A model generated the notes under the pieces. It saw nothing but the letters and a program-made list of their open reading frames with translations. It searched no databases and was not told where the DNA came from. Positions 1 to 10,170 of a stretch of DNA of 22,500 bases are shown here, in pieces. This stretch comes from Theodoxus fluviatilis (Eukaryota; Mollusca; Gastropoda; Cycloneritida; Neritidae), in assembly GCA_034096865.1 (NCBI GenBank), contig JAWQFJ010028561.1:1-22500 (forward strand), in the 5' to 3' direction. The number at the start of each line of letters is the position of its first letter. The stretch's first letter is position 1. A program made the position numbers and the translations under genes.

Positions 1-100
1 AGAGTGGCGCCACGACAGCGTGAGAGAAAACAACGATGCTGAGAGACATAAGTTAGGGTCAGGTCCAGACAGGAAGACAATGGTAAATAGATAAGGGTGG

Positions 101-943
<843 letters not shown>

Positions 944-1110
944 ATGGCGTTCCCTTTCGCCCTGACCCTCCTGCTGGCCCTTGGACTGAGGGGCACCGGG
1001 GGCACAGAGTGCCCCCCACCAGGGACCACCCCCCACCTGAAGGAGTTGCTTGTGGGACGCTGCTACGAGTTCGTGTCGACGCACTCCCCCCATGTGCTGT
1101 GCGGGGACAG
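944..1110 (+). CDS. ADP-ribosyl cyclase (CD38 family), exon 1
   Basis: First coding exon of a probable ADP-ribosyl cyclase, the family that makes cyclic ADP-ribose (and NAADP by base exchange) from NAD(P) and thereby drives calcium release. The ATG opens a signal peptide (MAFPFALTLLLALGL, then a Gly/Thr-rich cleavage region near residue 20), so the product should enter the secretory route. Residues 33-45 (LKELLVGRCYEF) match the N-terminal part of the family in Aplysia cyclase and CD38/CD157, where an LGRC/LARC-type motif gives the first disulfide Cys. The exon ends AG|GTGGGT, a good donor, after 55 codons plus 2 bases (phase 2). Exon 2 at 11762 starts with the single base needed, and its residues continue the same family alignment. 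Catalytic residues lie in later exons that are not in the window. The family call rests on remembered family features, not a search. Confidence 0.8.
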
Positions 1111-1175
1111 GTGGGTCTTGTGACGCAAAGGGGGGAAAATACGTGGTGGTTGAGGTGTGTGAGGGATGAGATGTT

Positions 1176-1188
1176 TATGTGTGTGTGG

Positions 1189-1270
<82 letters not shown>

Positions 1271-1540
1271 TCGAGTGTGTGTGTGTTTTGTGTGTGTGTG
1301 AATGTGTGTGAGTGTGTGTGTGCGTGTGTGTGTTTGTGTGCGTGTGTGTGTGTGTGTGTGTGTGCGTGGAGTGTTCGTATATGTGTGTGTGTGTGTGCGT
1401 GCGTGTGTGTATGTGTGTGCGTGCGTGTGTGAATGTTCGTGTGTGTGTGTGCGCGCGCGCGCGAGTGTGTGTGCGTGTTCGTGTGTGCGTGTGTGTGTGT
1501 GTGTATTTGTGTCTCTGTGTGTTTGAGTGAGTATATCTGT
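1176..1540. repeat. (TG)n microsatellite with degenerate tail
   Basis: Pure TG run to about 1269, then about 270 bases of interrupted TG/CG-TG sequence, including a GCGCGCGCGCGCG stretch near 1451-1463. Alternating purine-pyrimidine sequence of this kind can adopt Z-DNA. Long Cys/Val and Thr/His open frames over it are composition artefacts. Confidence 0.97.
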
Positions 1541-2018
1541 GTGTATACGTTCGTGCATTAGTGTATGCTTGTGCATGTCCGCGATTACAAGTCTACCTAA
1601 GTATGTAATGTATGTGTGTGCATATGCGTACGTGTACGTGCTGCATGATGCCCACGTACTCATGAAGTAGGAAGAAAGCAGGAGATGGCAGCCATGGAAG
1701 AGCAGTGGAGGTTGCTGGTGCCTCTGTAGCGACTGCTCTTGAGAAAAGGAGCAGAGAGCAGGAACAGGGGCAGCGTTCAGAACAGGAAGAGGAGGACGAG
1801 GAGAAGGAGGAGGAGCAGGAACGGAAGGAGCAATAGCAAATCGATGACAGCGACGGCGGCGTTGAGGACGATAATGACAGACGCTGTTCGAATCGAGCGA
1901 GGAGTTTGCGTCGCCGCTGTTGAAATGCAAAAAGGATGTTTTGATGCAAAACACACCTTTGTAGAATTTCTACAACACATGAATAATTTTGTTTGTGTTC
2001 CATTGCAAGTGGATTGGT

Positions 2019-2061
2019 CCCCCCCCCCCCCCCCCCCCCCACTCACCCACCCTAACCCCCC

Positions 2062-2126
<65 letters not shown>

Positions 2127-2160
2127 GTCCTTTGGTGCACGCTCAGGTGAATAGATGTGT

Positions 2161-2215
<55 letters not shown>

Positions 2216-2221
2216 GTGTTT

Positions 2222-2274
<53 letters not shown>
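2019..2274. repeat. Compound microsatellite cluster: C22, (CT)n, (GT)n, (GA)n
   Basis: Four simple repeats in about 255 bases: a 22-base C run (2019-2040), CT (2065-2121), GT (2163-2220) and GA (2224-2274). The CT and GA tracts are mutually complementary and could pair as a hairpin around the GT tract. Confidence 0.97.
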
Positions 2275-2277
<3 letters not shown>

Positions 2278-3301
2278 AGCACGTTAAAACTTTTTGCTGA
2301 CTGCTCCTAAATTTGACTTTCTATTTCGTCTGTACGCTTTGCTATAGTTCTTTTCTTCACGACCCAAAGATTTCCCATCGCATCACGCTGCGAGGATGAA
2401 AATGCAGAAACACGTCCCTTGGTCATAGGTCAAGTCTAATATCGCCTTACTTCGTGAGGAATGTTGAATTGGTTGATGATAAGGTATCTCTCGAAAGTAG
2501 ACCTCTCCATCTTCTTTAGGAGTATTGGGAACATTCATCTTCAGACAATTAGTTTCACACGTATGGTTTTAAAGCTGGATTGATTTCATGCGTCGCTCTT
2601 TAGAGCACACGTTAGCTTGACATATTATGTTGGTGGTTCCATGCATAATACATACGCTTTGCGTTTACGACTCGGTAAAGACACGTGCGTATAATTAGAT
2701 TCTTCATGTGTATGTAGTTGCATCGCTTTCCAGGTGTTGTTTTTTAAGCATTTAATTTATCATTTTTGCAGTTGTGCAGTTGACAAAAGTCTAATGTCAA
2801 CCCATTCTAGTAAACTAGAGATTTTGCCTACCGGATGATGTCAACCACGATTCAACACGCTGTTACGCTCGTATGCATGAAATTGAAGATATTAGTACAT
2901 ATTGTTGCACAAAACTATGCTCGGTATTGTATTACAAAGTTGTACATTCATTACGACATCTGTGAAATTGTATCTAATGGAAAGTGTGGTGTATTGCTAT
3001 GTTACTCTGTCCTTTGCTGTGATATGTCTATATGAGACATCGTGATTGAATTCAGCAATCCTAAACCAGTACTGATAGCATTAGTGTATACTCTACTGTA
3101 GAGTACCTTTTTGTGCAACTAAGCTGTGCTCTCCTTTCCTGTCATGCATGTTGCTGTTTTACACTGTATTCACTTGTATTGTGCTGAATTGCCGCGTATT
3201 GTGCTGAACGTGTGTTATGTTTTATGTGTATTGTGCTATGCTTCATCATGTAAGCCGTGCTGTGATGTTCAACATTCAACTGCGCTTTGAATGCACGGTT
3301 G
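2275..3301. other. Intronic sequence, nothing recognised
   Basis: About 1 kb of moderately AT-rich DNA. The only open frame of note (2835-3035, 66 codons, plus) has no recognisable motif and no supporting splice context. I see no RNA gene, terminal repeat or microsatellite here. Confidence 0.6.
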
Positions 3302-3718
3302 AGCTCCGTCGAGATCGAGTCAAACAGAGTTATCTTTTCCTACTTTCAGCAAAACAATGGGGTGTCGCTTACAAAATCTGTGAAAGACACGACTGTTTTT
3401 GGAGCAGAAAGTTTGTTGTTTCTACAATGGTGACCTCCTGCTGCGTGAAGTACTGCCACAATAGGCATGACAGAGAGAAACATCGACGTTTTTTTGTCGT
3501 ACCGCGTGTTGCAACGCGAGAAGGCAAGGAAATGCTGGATCTCACAACTCAAAGGCGCCGTGAGTGGATCGCTGAACTGAACCTGAAGTCACTCACTTAT
3601 GACTCTAAGGCAGATCGATGTATTTGTTCGGATCACTTTGTAAATGGTGAGAATTTGTTATGTTTTGCGTTTTGTAACTTAACAAATACTAGAAAAGACG
3701 GAAAGAGAGTATGCAGGA
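3302..3718 (+). repeat. THAP repeat, copy A (inverted partner at 10171-10587)
   Basis: This 417-base segment reappears in reverse complement at 10171-10587, also 417 bases, with about 17 differences by eye (roughly 4 percent) and no length change. Homology starts at AGCTCCGTCGAGAT and stops at ATGCAGGA. It covers an acceptor-like TACTTTCAG, a THAP exon, its donor and the start of an intron. No terminal repeats were found right at its ends, so it may be part of a larger element or an inverted segmental duplication. Confidence 0.9.
3427..3646 (+). CDS. THAP zinc-finger exon, copy A
   Basis: This 220-base exon starts at ATG 3427 (MVTSCCVKYC) and ends at a splice donor, AAATG|GTGAGA. It encodes a near-complete THAP domain, the C2CH zinc-binding, sequence-specific DNA-binding fold of P-element transposases and THAP proteins. 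Visible features are the N-terminal Cys pair (CCVKYC), an aromatic-Pro segment (FFVVP), the conserved Trp (REWIAEL) and the C-x2-H with following Phe (ICSDHF). The frame stays open past the donor to 3759, but those residues look intronic because the donor is conserved in copy B. Eight of 11 differences from copy B in this exon change an amino acid, which argues against strong constraint. It may be a relic P-like transposase or a THAP gene exon; following exons were not found. Confidence 0.75.
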
Positions 3719-4200
3719 CAGATTACAGGGGAGAAAGGCCAAGATGTCGCAGAGACTAACAAGTGTTTTGTTCTGTTACCTGATTTGACTTTTTGATACT
3801 ATAAAACAGCAATATCAATTGCATCAATATTCAATGTTTGTTCAATCTGATTGGACCGGTACAAATCTGGGTCGACGTTTTGTGAATAGGCCTCGTTCGC
3901 AGCGACAACTTACAAGTGACCGTGAAATAGGACGGTGTCCGATGAGATTTTACCCTGGGAGTAAACAAAATAAGTTTATTTCAGACCATTTTTGGTGATA
4001 CGTCAATACTGATAATAGTTTGCGTAATGACAACATTTATTTTGTGTGTACATGCAAACGTGTATGCGTGTATGTGTGTAAATGTGCATGTCTAGAAGCA
4101 CGGTGGGTGATGGCTTGGGATAGGCAGGCATGACAGGGAGCGAGTACAGCGGCGAGAGCTGTAAATGTATCTTTCTCCCTTCCCTCCCTCTCTATTGAGA
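3719..4200. other. Intronic sequence, nothing recognised
   Basis: Unique-looking DNA between the THAP copy and the GGCA/GACA repeats. No open frame, RNA or terminal repeat could be supported. Confidence 0.55.
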
Positions 4201-4227
4201 CAGTGCTGGCAGTGCAGACAGTGAAGA

Positions 4228-4284
4228 CAGGCAGGCAGGCAGGCAAGCAGGCAGGCATGCAGGCAAGCAAGCAGGAAGGGAGAC

Positions 4285-4348
<64 letters not shown>
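4228..4348. repeat. (GGCA)n and (GACA)n tetranucleotide repeats
   Basis: GGCA-type units with AAGC variants run to about 4275, followed by a clean GACA run to 4348. The open frames reading LSVCLSVC and DRQTDRQT here are products of the repeat. Confidence 0.96.
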
Positions 4349-4349
<1 letters not shown>

Positions 4350-4419
4350 TACAGACCATTTCTCCTTCGATTCAGCTTTTCGCTCAGCAATACACACATC
4401 CACGCATATCTGTGTACCT

Positions 4420-4423
<4 letters not shown>

Positions 4424-4498
<75 letters not shown>
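4424..4498. repeat. (GA)n microsatellite
   Basis: Clean GA run of 75 bases ending 28 bases before the TIR of the Tigger-like element. Confidence 0.97.
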
Positions 4499-4501
<3 letters not shown>

Positions 4502-4788
4502 TTTACTTCAGAGACACTATAATATACAGTGGAACCTGCGAATAGTGACCACTCTAGGACCAAACCAAAAGGGGTGCTGTTTCGAGGTAGGGTGTTATTT
4601 GGAGGTTCAACCTTAATCATGATCAAAAACACATTTCAAAGCACACACACATGCACATGTGTAGATAGAAAATAAAAGACATGAGAAAACAAACAGCAAG
4701 GGCAACAAAACCATTTTAAAGGCATTCAATATTTTATTGTGCACACTTCAAGTTAAAATGAGGATTAATTTGGCTAGTTTTGGCTAAA

Positions 4789-4974
4789 CTAAGGAGATCT
4801 GCATGAGAAGTAGTCACTGATGTTCTTCTGAGTTGCTTTGGATTTTTCTTTAAGTCTGATTTCTTCAACAGAACTTGTCAGTTTCATGGCCTGTGACACA
4901 ACATCATTGTCACCTTTGACAGTGACAAAGGCAAGAAGCCTTTTCACTTGCTCTAGAGCTTCATTTGAAGACAT
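4789..4974 (-). pseudogene. Tigger-like transposase, C-terminal remnant
   Basis: A 61-codon frame whose sequence (EALEQVKRLLAFVTVKGDND, later KNISDYF) resembles the extreme C-terminus of Tigger/jerky-type pogo transposases, which end in a Lys-rich helix followed by an I-S/T-D-F/Y-F motif. It overlaps the HTH remnant by 14 bases in another frame, so the catalytic DDE core has been lost by an internal deletion that also shifted the frame. The start Met is probably an artefact of the junction. The family call is from motif resemblance only. Confidence 0.55.
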
Positions 4975-5107
4975 GATGGGCTCGTTTTCTCTTTACTGAT
5001 TTGATTTGTGTCAATCCAACATCGAAGTGTTTGGCCACATCCTGTAGGGTCATACCATTGTCTATTTTTTTCAAGACCTCCATCCGCTGTTCCAGCGTTA
5101 ATGTCAT
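4961..5107 (-). pseudogene. Tigger/pogo-like transposase, N-terminal HTH remnant
   Basis: A 48-codon frame starting at ATG 5107-5105. It reads MTLTLEQRMEVLKKIDNG, then a second helix pair (LQDVAKHFDVGLTQI) and a basic tail (KSVKRKR): the CENP-B N-terminal/psq-type helix-turn-helix used by pogo and Tigger transposases to bind their TIRs. It ends in TGA at 4961 after crossing the internal deletion. The position, just inside the leader segment and reading toward the left TIR, fits the original 5' end of the transposase. It cannot make an active enzyme, but a short DNA-binding peptide is conceivable. Confidence 0.65.
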
Positions 5108-5423
5108 ATCCTAGACCGTAGAGTATCCTAAACCGTGGACTGTGACCTACTTGCATATCATTAACATCACGTGTTCACCCGCCAAATCTTGTGATTGGAC
5201 AATGCCCCGCAGAGATGACTTTCACCCGCCTACTCGTGTTATCATAACTGTGATTAGCCGGTTGTAACGGTGAGCGTTTAATGAAATCTCGAACCCAAAG
5301 ATTTTTGTCTTTGCTTGTGATTACACAAACATTTCTAGAGAAAAGTACCATTTGATTGGGTATTAAAGTAAACGAAAACGATGAAAACCCATATTTTGTT
5401 TTGAAAACGCTTTATAATTAAGC
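5100..5423 (-). repeat. 324-bp direct repeat, copy 1 (Tigger leader)
   Basis: Repeated in the same orientation at 9198-9523 with a few percent differences. Copy 1 runs straight into the transposase ATG on the minus strand, so it is the 5' leader of the element. It ends exactly where the GGT-rich array starts. Confidence 0.92.
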
Positions 5424-7000
5424 TGATGGCAATGGTGGTGGTGATACCGATAGCGAGGGTGGTGGTGGCGATGGCGATGGTGATGGTGGTGGTGGTGGCG
5501 GTGGTAGGGTGGTGGCGGCGAAGGCAATGGTGATGGTGGTGGTGGCGGTAGTAGGGTGGTGGTGGCAATGGTGATGGTGGTGGTGGCGGTAGCAAGGTGG
5601 TGGTGGCGATGGCAATGGTGATGGTGGTGGTGGTGGTGGTATTAGGGTGGTGGTGGCGATGGCAATGGTGATGGTGGTGGTGGTGGTGGTAGGGTGGTGG
5701 TGGCGATGGCAATGGTGATGATGGCGGTGGAGATGGTGGTGGCGGTAGTAGGGTGGTGGTGGCGATGGCAATGGTGATGGTGGCGGTGGAGATGGTGGTG
5801 GCGGTAGTAGGGTGGTGGTGGCGATGGCAATAGTGATGATGGCGGTGGAGATGGTGGTGGCGGTAGTAGGGTGGTGGTGGCGATGGCAATAGTGATGATG
5901 GCGGTGGAGATGGTGGTGGCGGTAGTAGGGTGGTGGTGGCGATGGCAATAGTGATGATGGCGGTGGAGATGGTGGTGGCGGTAGTAGGGTGGTGGTGGCG
6001 ATGGCAATAGTGATGATGGCGGTGGAGATGGTGGTGGCGGTAGTAGGGTGGTGGTGGCGATGGCAATGGTGATGGTGGCGGTGGAGATGGTGGTGATGGT
6101 AGTAGGATGGTGGTGGCGATGGCAATGGTGATGGTGGTGGTGGTGGCGGTGGTAGTAGGGTGGTGGTGGCAATGGCAATGGTAAGGGTGGTGGTGGCGGT
6201 GGTGGTGGATGCGATGGCAATGGTGAGGGTTGTGGTGGCGGTGGTGGTGGGTAGTAGGGTGGTGGTGGCGATGGCAATGGTGATGGTGGTGGTGGTGGCG
6301 GTAGTAGGGTGGTGGTGATGGTGCTGTGGTGGTGGTGGTAATGGTGATGGTAATAGTGCTGTGATTATAGTGCTGCAATGACGATGGTGGTTGATGGTGC
6401 TGTGGTGGTGGTAATAATGGTGGTTGTTGTGACGATGTAGTCGAGGCGGTGGTGGTGGCAGCGGTGATGGTGGTGATGGTTGTGGCAGCATTGCAGGTGG
6501 TAGTGGCGGTGGTGGTGATGGCGGCGATGGTGATGGTGGCAATATGGTGATGGTGGTGATAGTGGTGTGCTTGCGGTGATGGTGATGGTGGTGGTGGTGA
6601 AGGTTGTGGCGATGGTGTTGTGACAGTGGTGATAGTGGTGGCAATGGCAATGGTGACGGTAGTGGTCGCGGTGATGGTGTTGCTGGTGATGGCCGTGGTG
6701 TTGGTGGTGGTAGTGATGGTGGTGGTGATGATGACGGCGGTGGTGGTGGCAGCGGCGGCTGTGGCGATGGTAGTGGTGATGACTTGTGGCGATGTTGGTG
6801 TGACAGTGGTGGTGGTGGTGACAGTAGTTGTGGCGGTTTTTGAGGTGATGTTGGTGGCGGTGATGGTGGTGATGGCGGTGGTAGTGGCGGCAGTGATGAT
6901 CGTGGTGGTGATGGTGGTGGCGGCGGTGGATGTGGCGGTGATGGCAGTGGGGGCGGCAGCGCTGGTGGTGCCTTTTGCTGCTGCTGTTGCTGCTGACCGC
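5424..7000. repeat. GGT/GAT-rich array with 59-bp minisatellite core
   Basis: About 1.6 kb of GGT, GAT and GGC triplets. From about 5690 to 6120 there is a clear 59-base higher-order unit: GTAGTAGG recurs at 5745, 5804, 5863, 5922, 5981, 6040 and 6099. Long minus-strand frames (up to 533 codons of Pro, His, Thr, Ser) cross it. Since 59 is not divisible by 3, each unit changes frame, and all three frames stay open simply because the sequence lacks stop triplets. Not treated as coding. Confidence 0.95.
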
Positions 7001-7238
7001 AGTGAAATGGTTCACTCATTTTCCTTGTTCTTGTTGTCCTCTGGTTGAAACTAGTGTTTCGTCAGTCACTTATTATGGCAGGGAAACTCCTCAAAGACGA
7101 CAGTATAAGGCCAAAGGGCTTTAGACCATGTGACAAATTAAGTACAAGGCAAATGAATGGGAGGTGATAATAGTCCACGAGCCTTCATAGCGTTCTTGAA
7201 TTCCCCACAGTAATAATACTATTAATCTATGCGGGCTA

Positions 7239-7280
7239 GTGTGCGTGCGTGCGAGCGTGTGTGTGTGTGTGCGCGCGCGC

Positions 7281-7322
<42 letters not shown>

Positions 7323-7492
7323 TCGTCCGTCCGTCCGTACTCCGGTACGTCTATCGGTCTGTCTGGTCTGTCTGTCAATGTGTCCGTGTGTCTGTCTTTC
7401 TCTCTGTCTGATCTGTCTCTCTGTCTGGTCTGTCTGTCTGTGTCTGTCTTTCTCTGTCTCTGTCTGTCTGTCTGTGTCTGTCTTTCTCTGTC

Positions 7493-7547
<55 letters not shown>

Positions 7548-7578
7548 ATCTCTATCTATCTATCTCTCTCTCTCTCTA

Positions 7579-7651
<73 letters not shown>
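7239..7651. repeat. Compound microsatellite: GT/GC, (CTGT)n, (CT)n
   Basis: Alternating GT and GC to 7320 (with a GCGCGCGCGCGCG block, potential Z-DNA), then CTGT-type units to about 7545, CTAT units, and CT to 7651. Open frames over it are repeat products. Confidence 0.97.
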
Positions 7652-7654
<3 letters not shown>

Positions 7655-8740
7655 TCCGGCGCGCTCACCTCAGTGGCAGGACGTGTTCACGTCGCTCTCC
7701 TACATTTTCGCCGGTTGAAGTGAAAGGGTGGTAAAACATGCCAGTAACTGGGTTTCCAGCTGCATTGGAGGTCATGCTTTCCACTCTTCTGGACAGAGAT
7801 ACCATGTCCTCATTCAAAGTATTTGGTGAAAGGAACGATACTGTCGTGGTTCTCAGATTCACGTCCCAGGCTGGCCAGCCATCTTCCTCCAATCAAACGG
7901 CAAACTGCTGGAGAAGAAAACCTCCCGCCCAGCTGCGCAGAGACCAGCAGAGACGCAACAATTACCGAAACACCGACCTTGCTAGTAAGCAAGCTTCGTC
8001 CAGTTTGTGTCCCTCCACTGCTTGTCCTGAGTCCGTTCCACAAGAAACTTCATCAGTTTCGTCGTCCGCCTTGCCCACTGCACTATACTCGCCAAACCCA
8101 AGCAAAGCACATGAAAAGCATGCTGAGAAGTGTGTAAGCACTGAAAGTGGGTCATCGGACGACACATCAGCCTCAAACCGAAAAAGCACAGCCTCGTCAG
8201 CGGTCAGTGGAAATACAGAGCCAGAGGAGTCAGAGCATTCCGCTAGAATACAACAAATCGTGGACAAGGTGATGCAGCCGTTCCGAGACAAGTGGCAACG
8301 CTAGGAAAAGGCAGAGGCAAAGGCGGTTGATTGCGCTACTTCCGTGTCAAGTGATCCACGTGTTGAACGTGGAATCGTCAAGGCTTCGTCGCAGCCGCCA
8401 ATCCCTTCGACTGCAGGTGTCTCGTCTGGTATACAGCACAGCCATCTCGGTGCGGCTATTCCACCAGCTAGGCGAGAGGAAGGAGCGACCGGTACCCATC
8501 CACCCCGTCGTCGGCAGCAGCCCTGGCGCTCCAAGAGGAGGTAACTGACGTGATGGACAGTGCTGAACTTTTTCGCTCTCGCTACTCGCGCAACAAGACT
8601 TGTTGTTGAAGTCTTGATCCCACTCCACCCCACCCACCCGACCCCTGACGTTTTGTTTTTCGTTTAAGTAATTTAGATCCAATATTATTGTAATAGGCTG
8701 GTGGCCCGAACAATAAACCTTTCATTCGTTCGTTCGTTCT
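7652..8740 (+). mobile_element. LINE-like ORF1-only unit with poly(A)-signal tail
   Basis: This unit runs from the end of the CT tract to a tail with AATAAA at 8712-8717 followed by TTCG/GTTC repeats (8721-8739). Such a microsatellite-like 3' tail is typical of several LINE clades. Only an ORF1-like frame lies between; no endonuclease or reverse transcriptase sequence is present. It is either a short internally deleted LINE or a non-autonomous, half-LINE type derivative. No target duplication could be assigned because both sides abut simple repeats. Confidence 0.5.
7738..8544 (+). pseudogene. Retroelement ORF1-like protein with one internal stop
   Basis: ATG 7738 opens 188 codons to TAG 8302-8304; the same frame then continues without another stop to TAA 8542-8544, giving 268 codons if the TAG is discounted. 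That TAG stands where the frame otherwise runs on smoothly, so a single nonsense change is likely. Residues 1-45 look like a folded start (MPVTGFPAALEVMLSTLLD). A basic stretch follows (WRRKPPAQLRRDQQRR, about residues 58-73) of a kind common in invertebrate retroelement ORF1/gag-like proteins, then a long Ser/Pro/Glu-rich tail ending in PPRRRQQPWRSKRR. The basic segment suggests nucleic-acid binding. The family is recalled from general resemblance; the exact LINE clade is not known. Confidence 0.5.
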
Positions 8741-8762
8741 CCCTCTCTCTCTCTGTGCATGC

Positions 8763-8763
<1 letters not shown>

Positions 8764-8832
<69 letters not shown>
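8764..8832. repeat. (AT)n microsatellite
   Basis: Clean TA dinucleotide run of 69 bases just after the LINE-like tail. The run is self-complementary and cruciform-prone. Confidence 0.98.
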
Positions 8833-8835
<3 letters not shown>

Positions 8836-9197
8836 TCTGTGTGTGTCCATGTGTATGCGGCAGTGTTAGGCCCATTAGATCCCCTCCTTAGCCACTGAGC
8901 GCATCCTGTTTTTCACTGTGACACGGAACAACAGGATGTGTATACTTGCCTACATCGAGCAATACGTGGCAGCTGACATCAGAACAGGGGTTCCCACTGG
9001 TTCAAGAGCAGAGAGCAGCTAAAGTGCTACATCACGTACACGGATGTCGTGTAAGCTTGTGCCCGGCGCAGGGGAAGGAAGGAAGGAAGAAGGGAGGAAA
9101 GGACGACTACATACCTCCACAATATGCTGCCTCACTGCATGACGTCAGCATCGAAGCAGATAGAGCGTGGGAGAGCGATGTAGCGATGCGTGGTGCA
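8833..9197. other. Spacer, nothing recognised
   Basis: Unique-looking DNA between the AT tract and leader copy 2. It holds a short GGAA run near 9074-9090 and a CRE octamer at 9140-9147. An 88-codon plus-strand frame has no recognisable motif. Confidence 0.5.
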
Positions 9198-9523
9198 AAT
9201 GTCATATCCTAGACCGTAGAGTATCCTAAACCGTGGACTGTGACCTACTTGCATATCATTAACATCACGTGTTCACCCGCCAAATCTTGTGATTGGACAA
9301 TGCCCCGCAGAGATGACTTTCACCCGCCTACTCTTGTTATCTTAACTGTGATTAGCCGGTTGTTACGGTGAGCGTTTTATGAAATCTCGGACCCAAAGAT
9401 TTTTGTCTTTATGCTTGTGATTACACAAACACTTCTAGAGGAAAGTACCATTCGATTGGGTATTAAAGTAAAAGAAAACGATGAAAACCCATATTTCGTT
9501 TTGAGAACGCATTATAATTAAGC
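9198..9523 (-). repeat. 324-bp direct repeat, copy 2 (Tigger leader)
   Basis: Direct copy of 5100-5423. On the minus strand it is preceded by the subterminal region and right TIR of the Tigger-like element, so this copy keeps the 5' side while copy 1 keeps the transposase side. Confidence 0.92.
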
Positions 9524-9945
9524 AATTGGTGGAATCTTTAACTATTGCGTGGAGAGCTTTGACATATACCTCCCTTGATTATATCCCGAGTGCTGCGAAT
9601 TCATGCCGAAGATCGTGAATTTTAAGCCGGTTGTTTTTTCATGATTCAAGCTATGGAAAGGGAAGACATTGATTGGCGGGTTCTGAATCTGAACACAACT
9701 CACAAACTGATGTGAAGATTTTACGCACGATGGCACAGTCACTGACCTCGTAGTAAATCGTATGATCGACAACACGTTGTGTTTCATCCTGAGCTTTCAA
9801 ACACATTGGGCGCACATGAGAAGGCGTACAAACCGAAAATGTACACCGAGGTCCCTGCGTGAAAGGATAGACTGCACGCGTGTGTAGTGAGCGAAACACT
9901 TCACACTCTCACCACTGCCAACTCGGTTTCAGAGTGAGCCGCTAT

Positions 9946-10120
9946 TCACAAGTAAAAATAGCGATCGGGACCGGCAGGGGGGGTCGTTATTCGCAATAGC
10001 GAGGTTAGTCACTATTTAGAGGTAAGTCGCTATTTAGAGGTAATTTCTTAAGAAATAGATTCGTGCCGGCTCTGACCAACCGCTATTGCGAGGTTAGTCG
10101 CTATTTAGAGGGTCGCTAAT
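9946..10120. repeat. Subterminal repeat cluster of the Tigger-like element
   Basis: GTCGCTATTTAGAGG or a one-base variant occurs three times (about 10009, 10026 and 10097). GCGAGGTTAGTC occurs twice (about 9999 and 10088). Related CGCTATT/AATAGCG strings occur in both orientations. Such clusters next to a TIR are typical transposase-binding candidates. Confidence 0.7.
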
Positions 10121-10170
10121 CGCAGGTCACACTGTATAGTATACTATACCATCTCTGTTTCAACAAAAGA

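Larger units (their letters stand above)
4527..10134 (-). mobile_element. Tigger/pogo-like DNA transposon, internally deleted and split
   Basis: Terminal inverted repeats begin CAGTGGAACCTGCGAATAG at 4527 and, on the opposite strand, CAGTGTGACCTGCGATTAG at 10134. Each is flanked by TA (4525-4526 and 10135-10136), the Tc1/mariner-type duplication. On the minus strand the order is TIR, subterminal repeats (about 9946-10120), a leader, a 5' transposase remnant with a pogo-type HTH, and a C-terminal transposase remnant near the other TIR. The DDE core is missing. A 3.8 kb block (5424-9197) of GGT array, microsatellites and a LINE-like unit interrupts it, flanked by a directly repeated 324-base leader piece. 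Two adjacent truncated copies of the same family are an alternative to one split element. Confidence 0.65.

Noticed and set aside
1009..1954. Long Cys/Val and Thr/His open frames on both strands
   Set aside because: Direct translation of TG and CA dinucleotide repeats.
5418..7019. 533-codon minus-strand frame rich in Pro, His and Thr
   Set aside because: It spans the GGT/GAT array; all three frames are open because the repeat lacks stop triplets, and the 59-base unit changes frame each copy.
7239..7734. Plus-strand frames reading VCVCV and LSVCLSVC
   Set aside because: Products of the GT, CTGT and CT microsatellites.
7962..8682. Minus-strand frames of 64-111 codons
   Set aside because: Antisense to the LINE-like ORF1 frame and its 3' region; no domain seen.
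5100..9523. The 324-base direct repeats as LTRs of a small retroelement
   Set aside because: No primer binding site, polypurine tract, target duplication or pol sequence; copy 1 is clearly the leader of the transposase frame.
9542..9899. Two overlapping minus-strand frames of about 81 codons
   Set aside because: They fall in the leader of the Tigger-like element and show no transposase or other domain.
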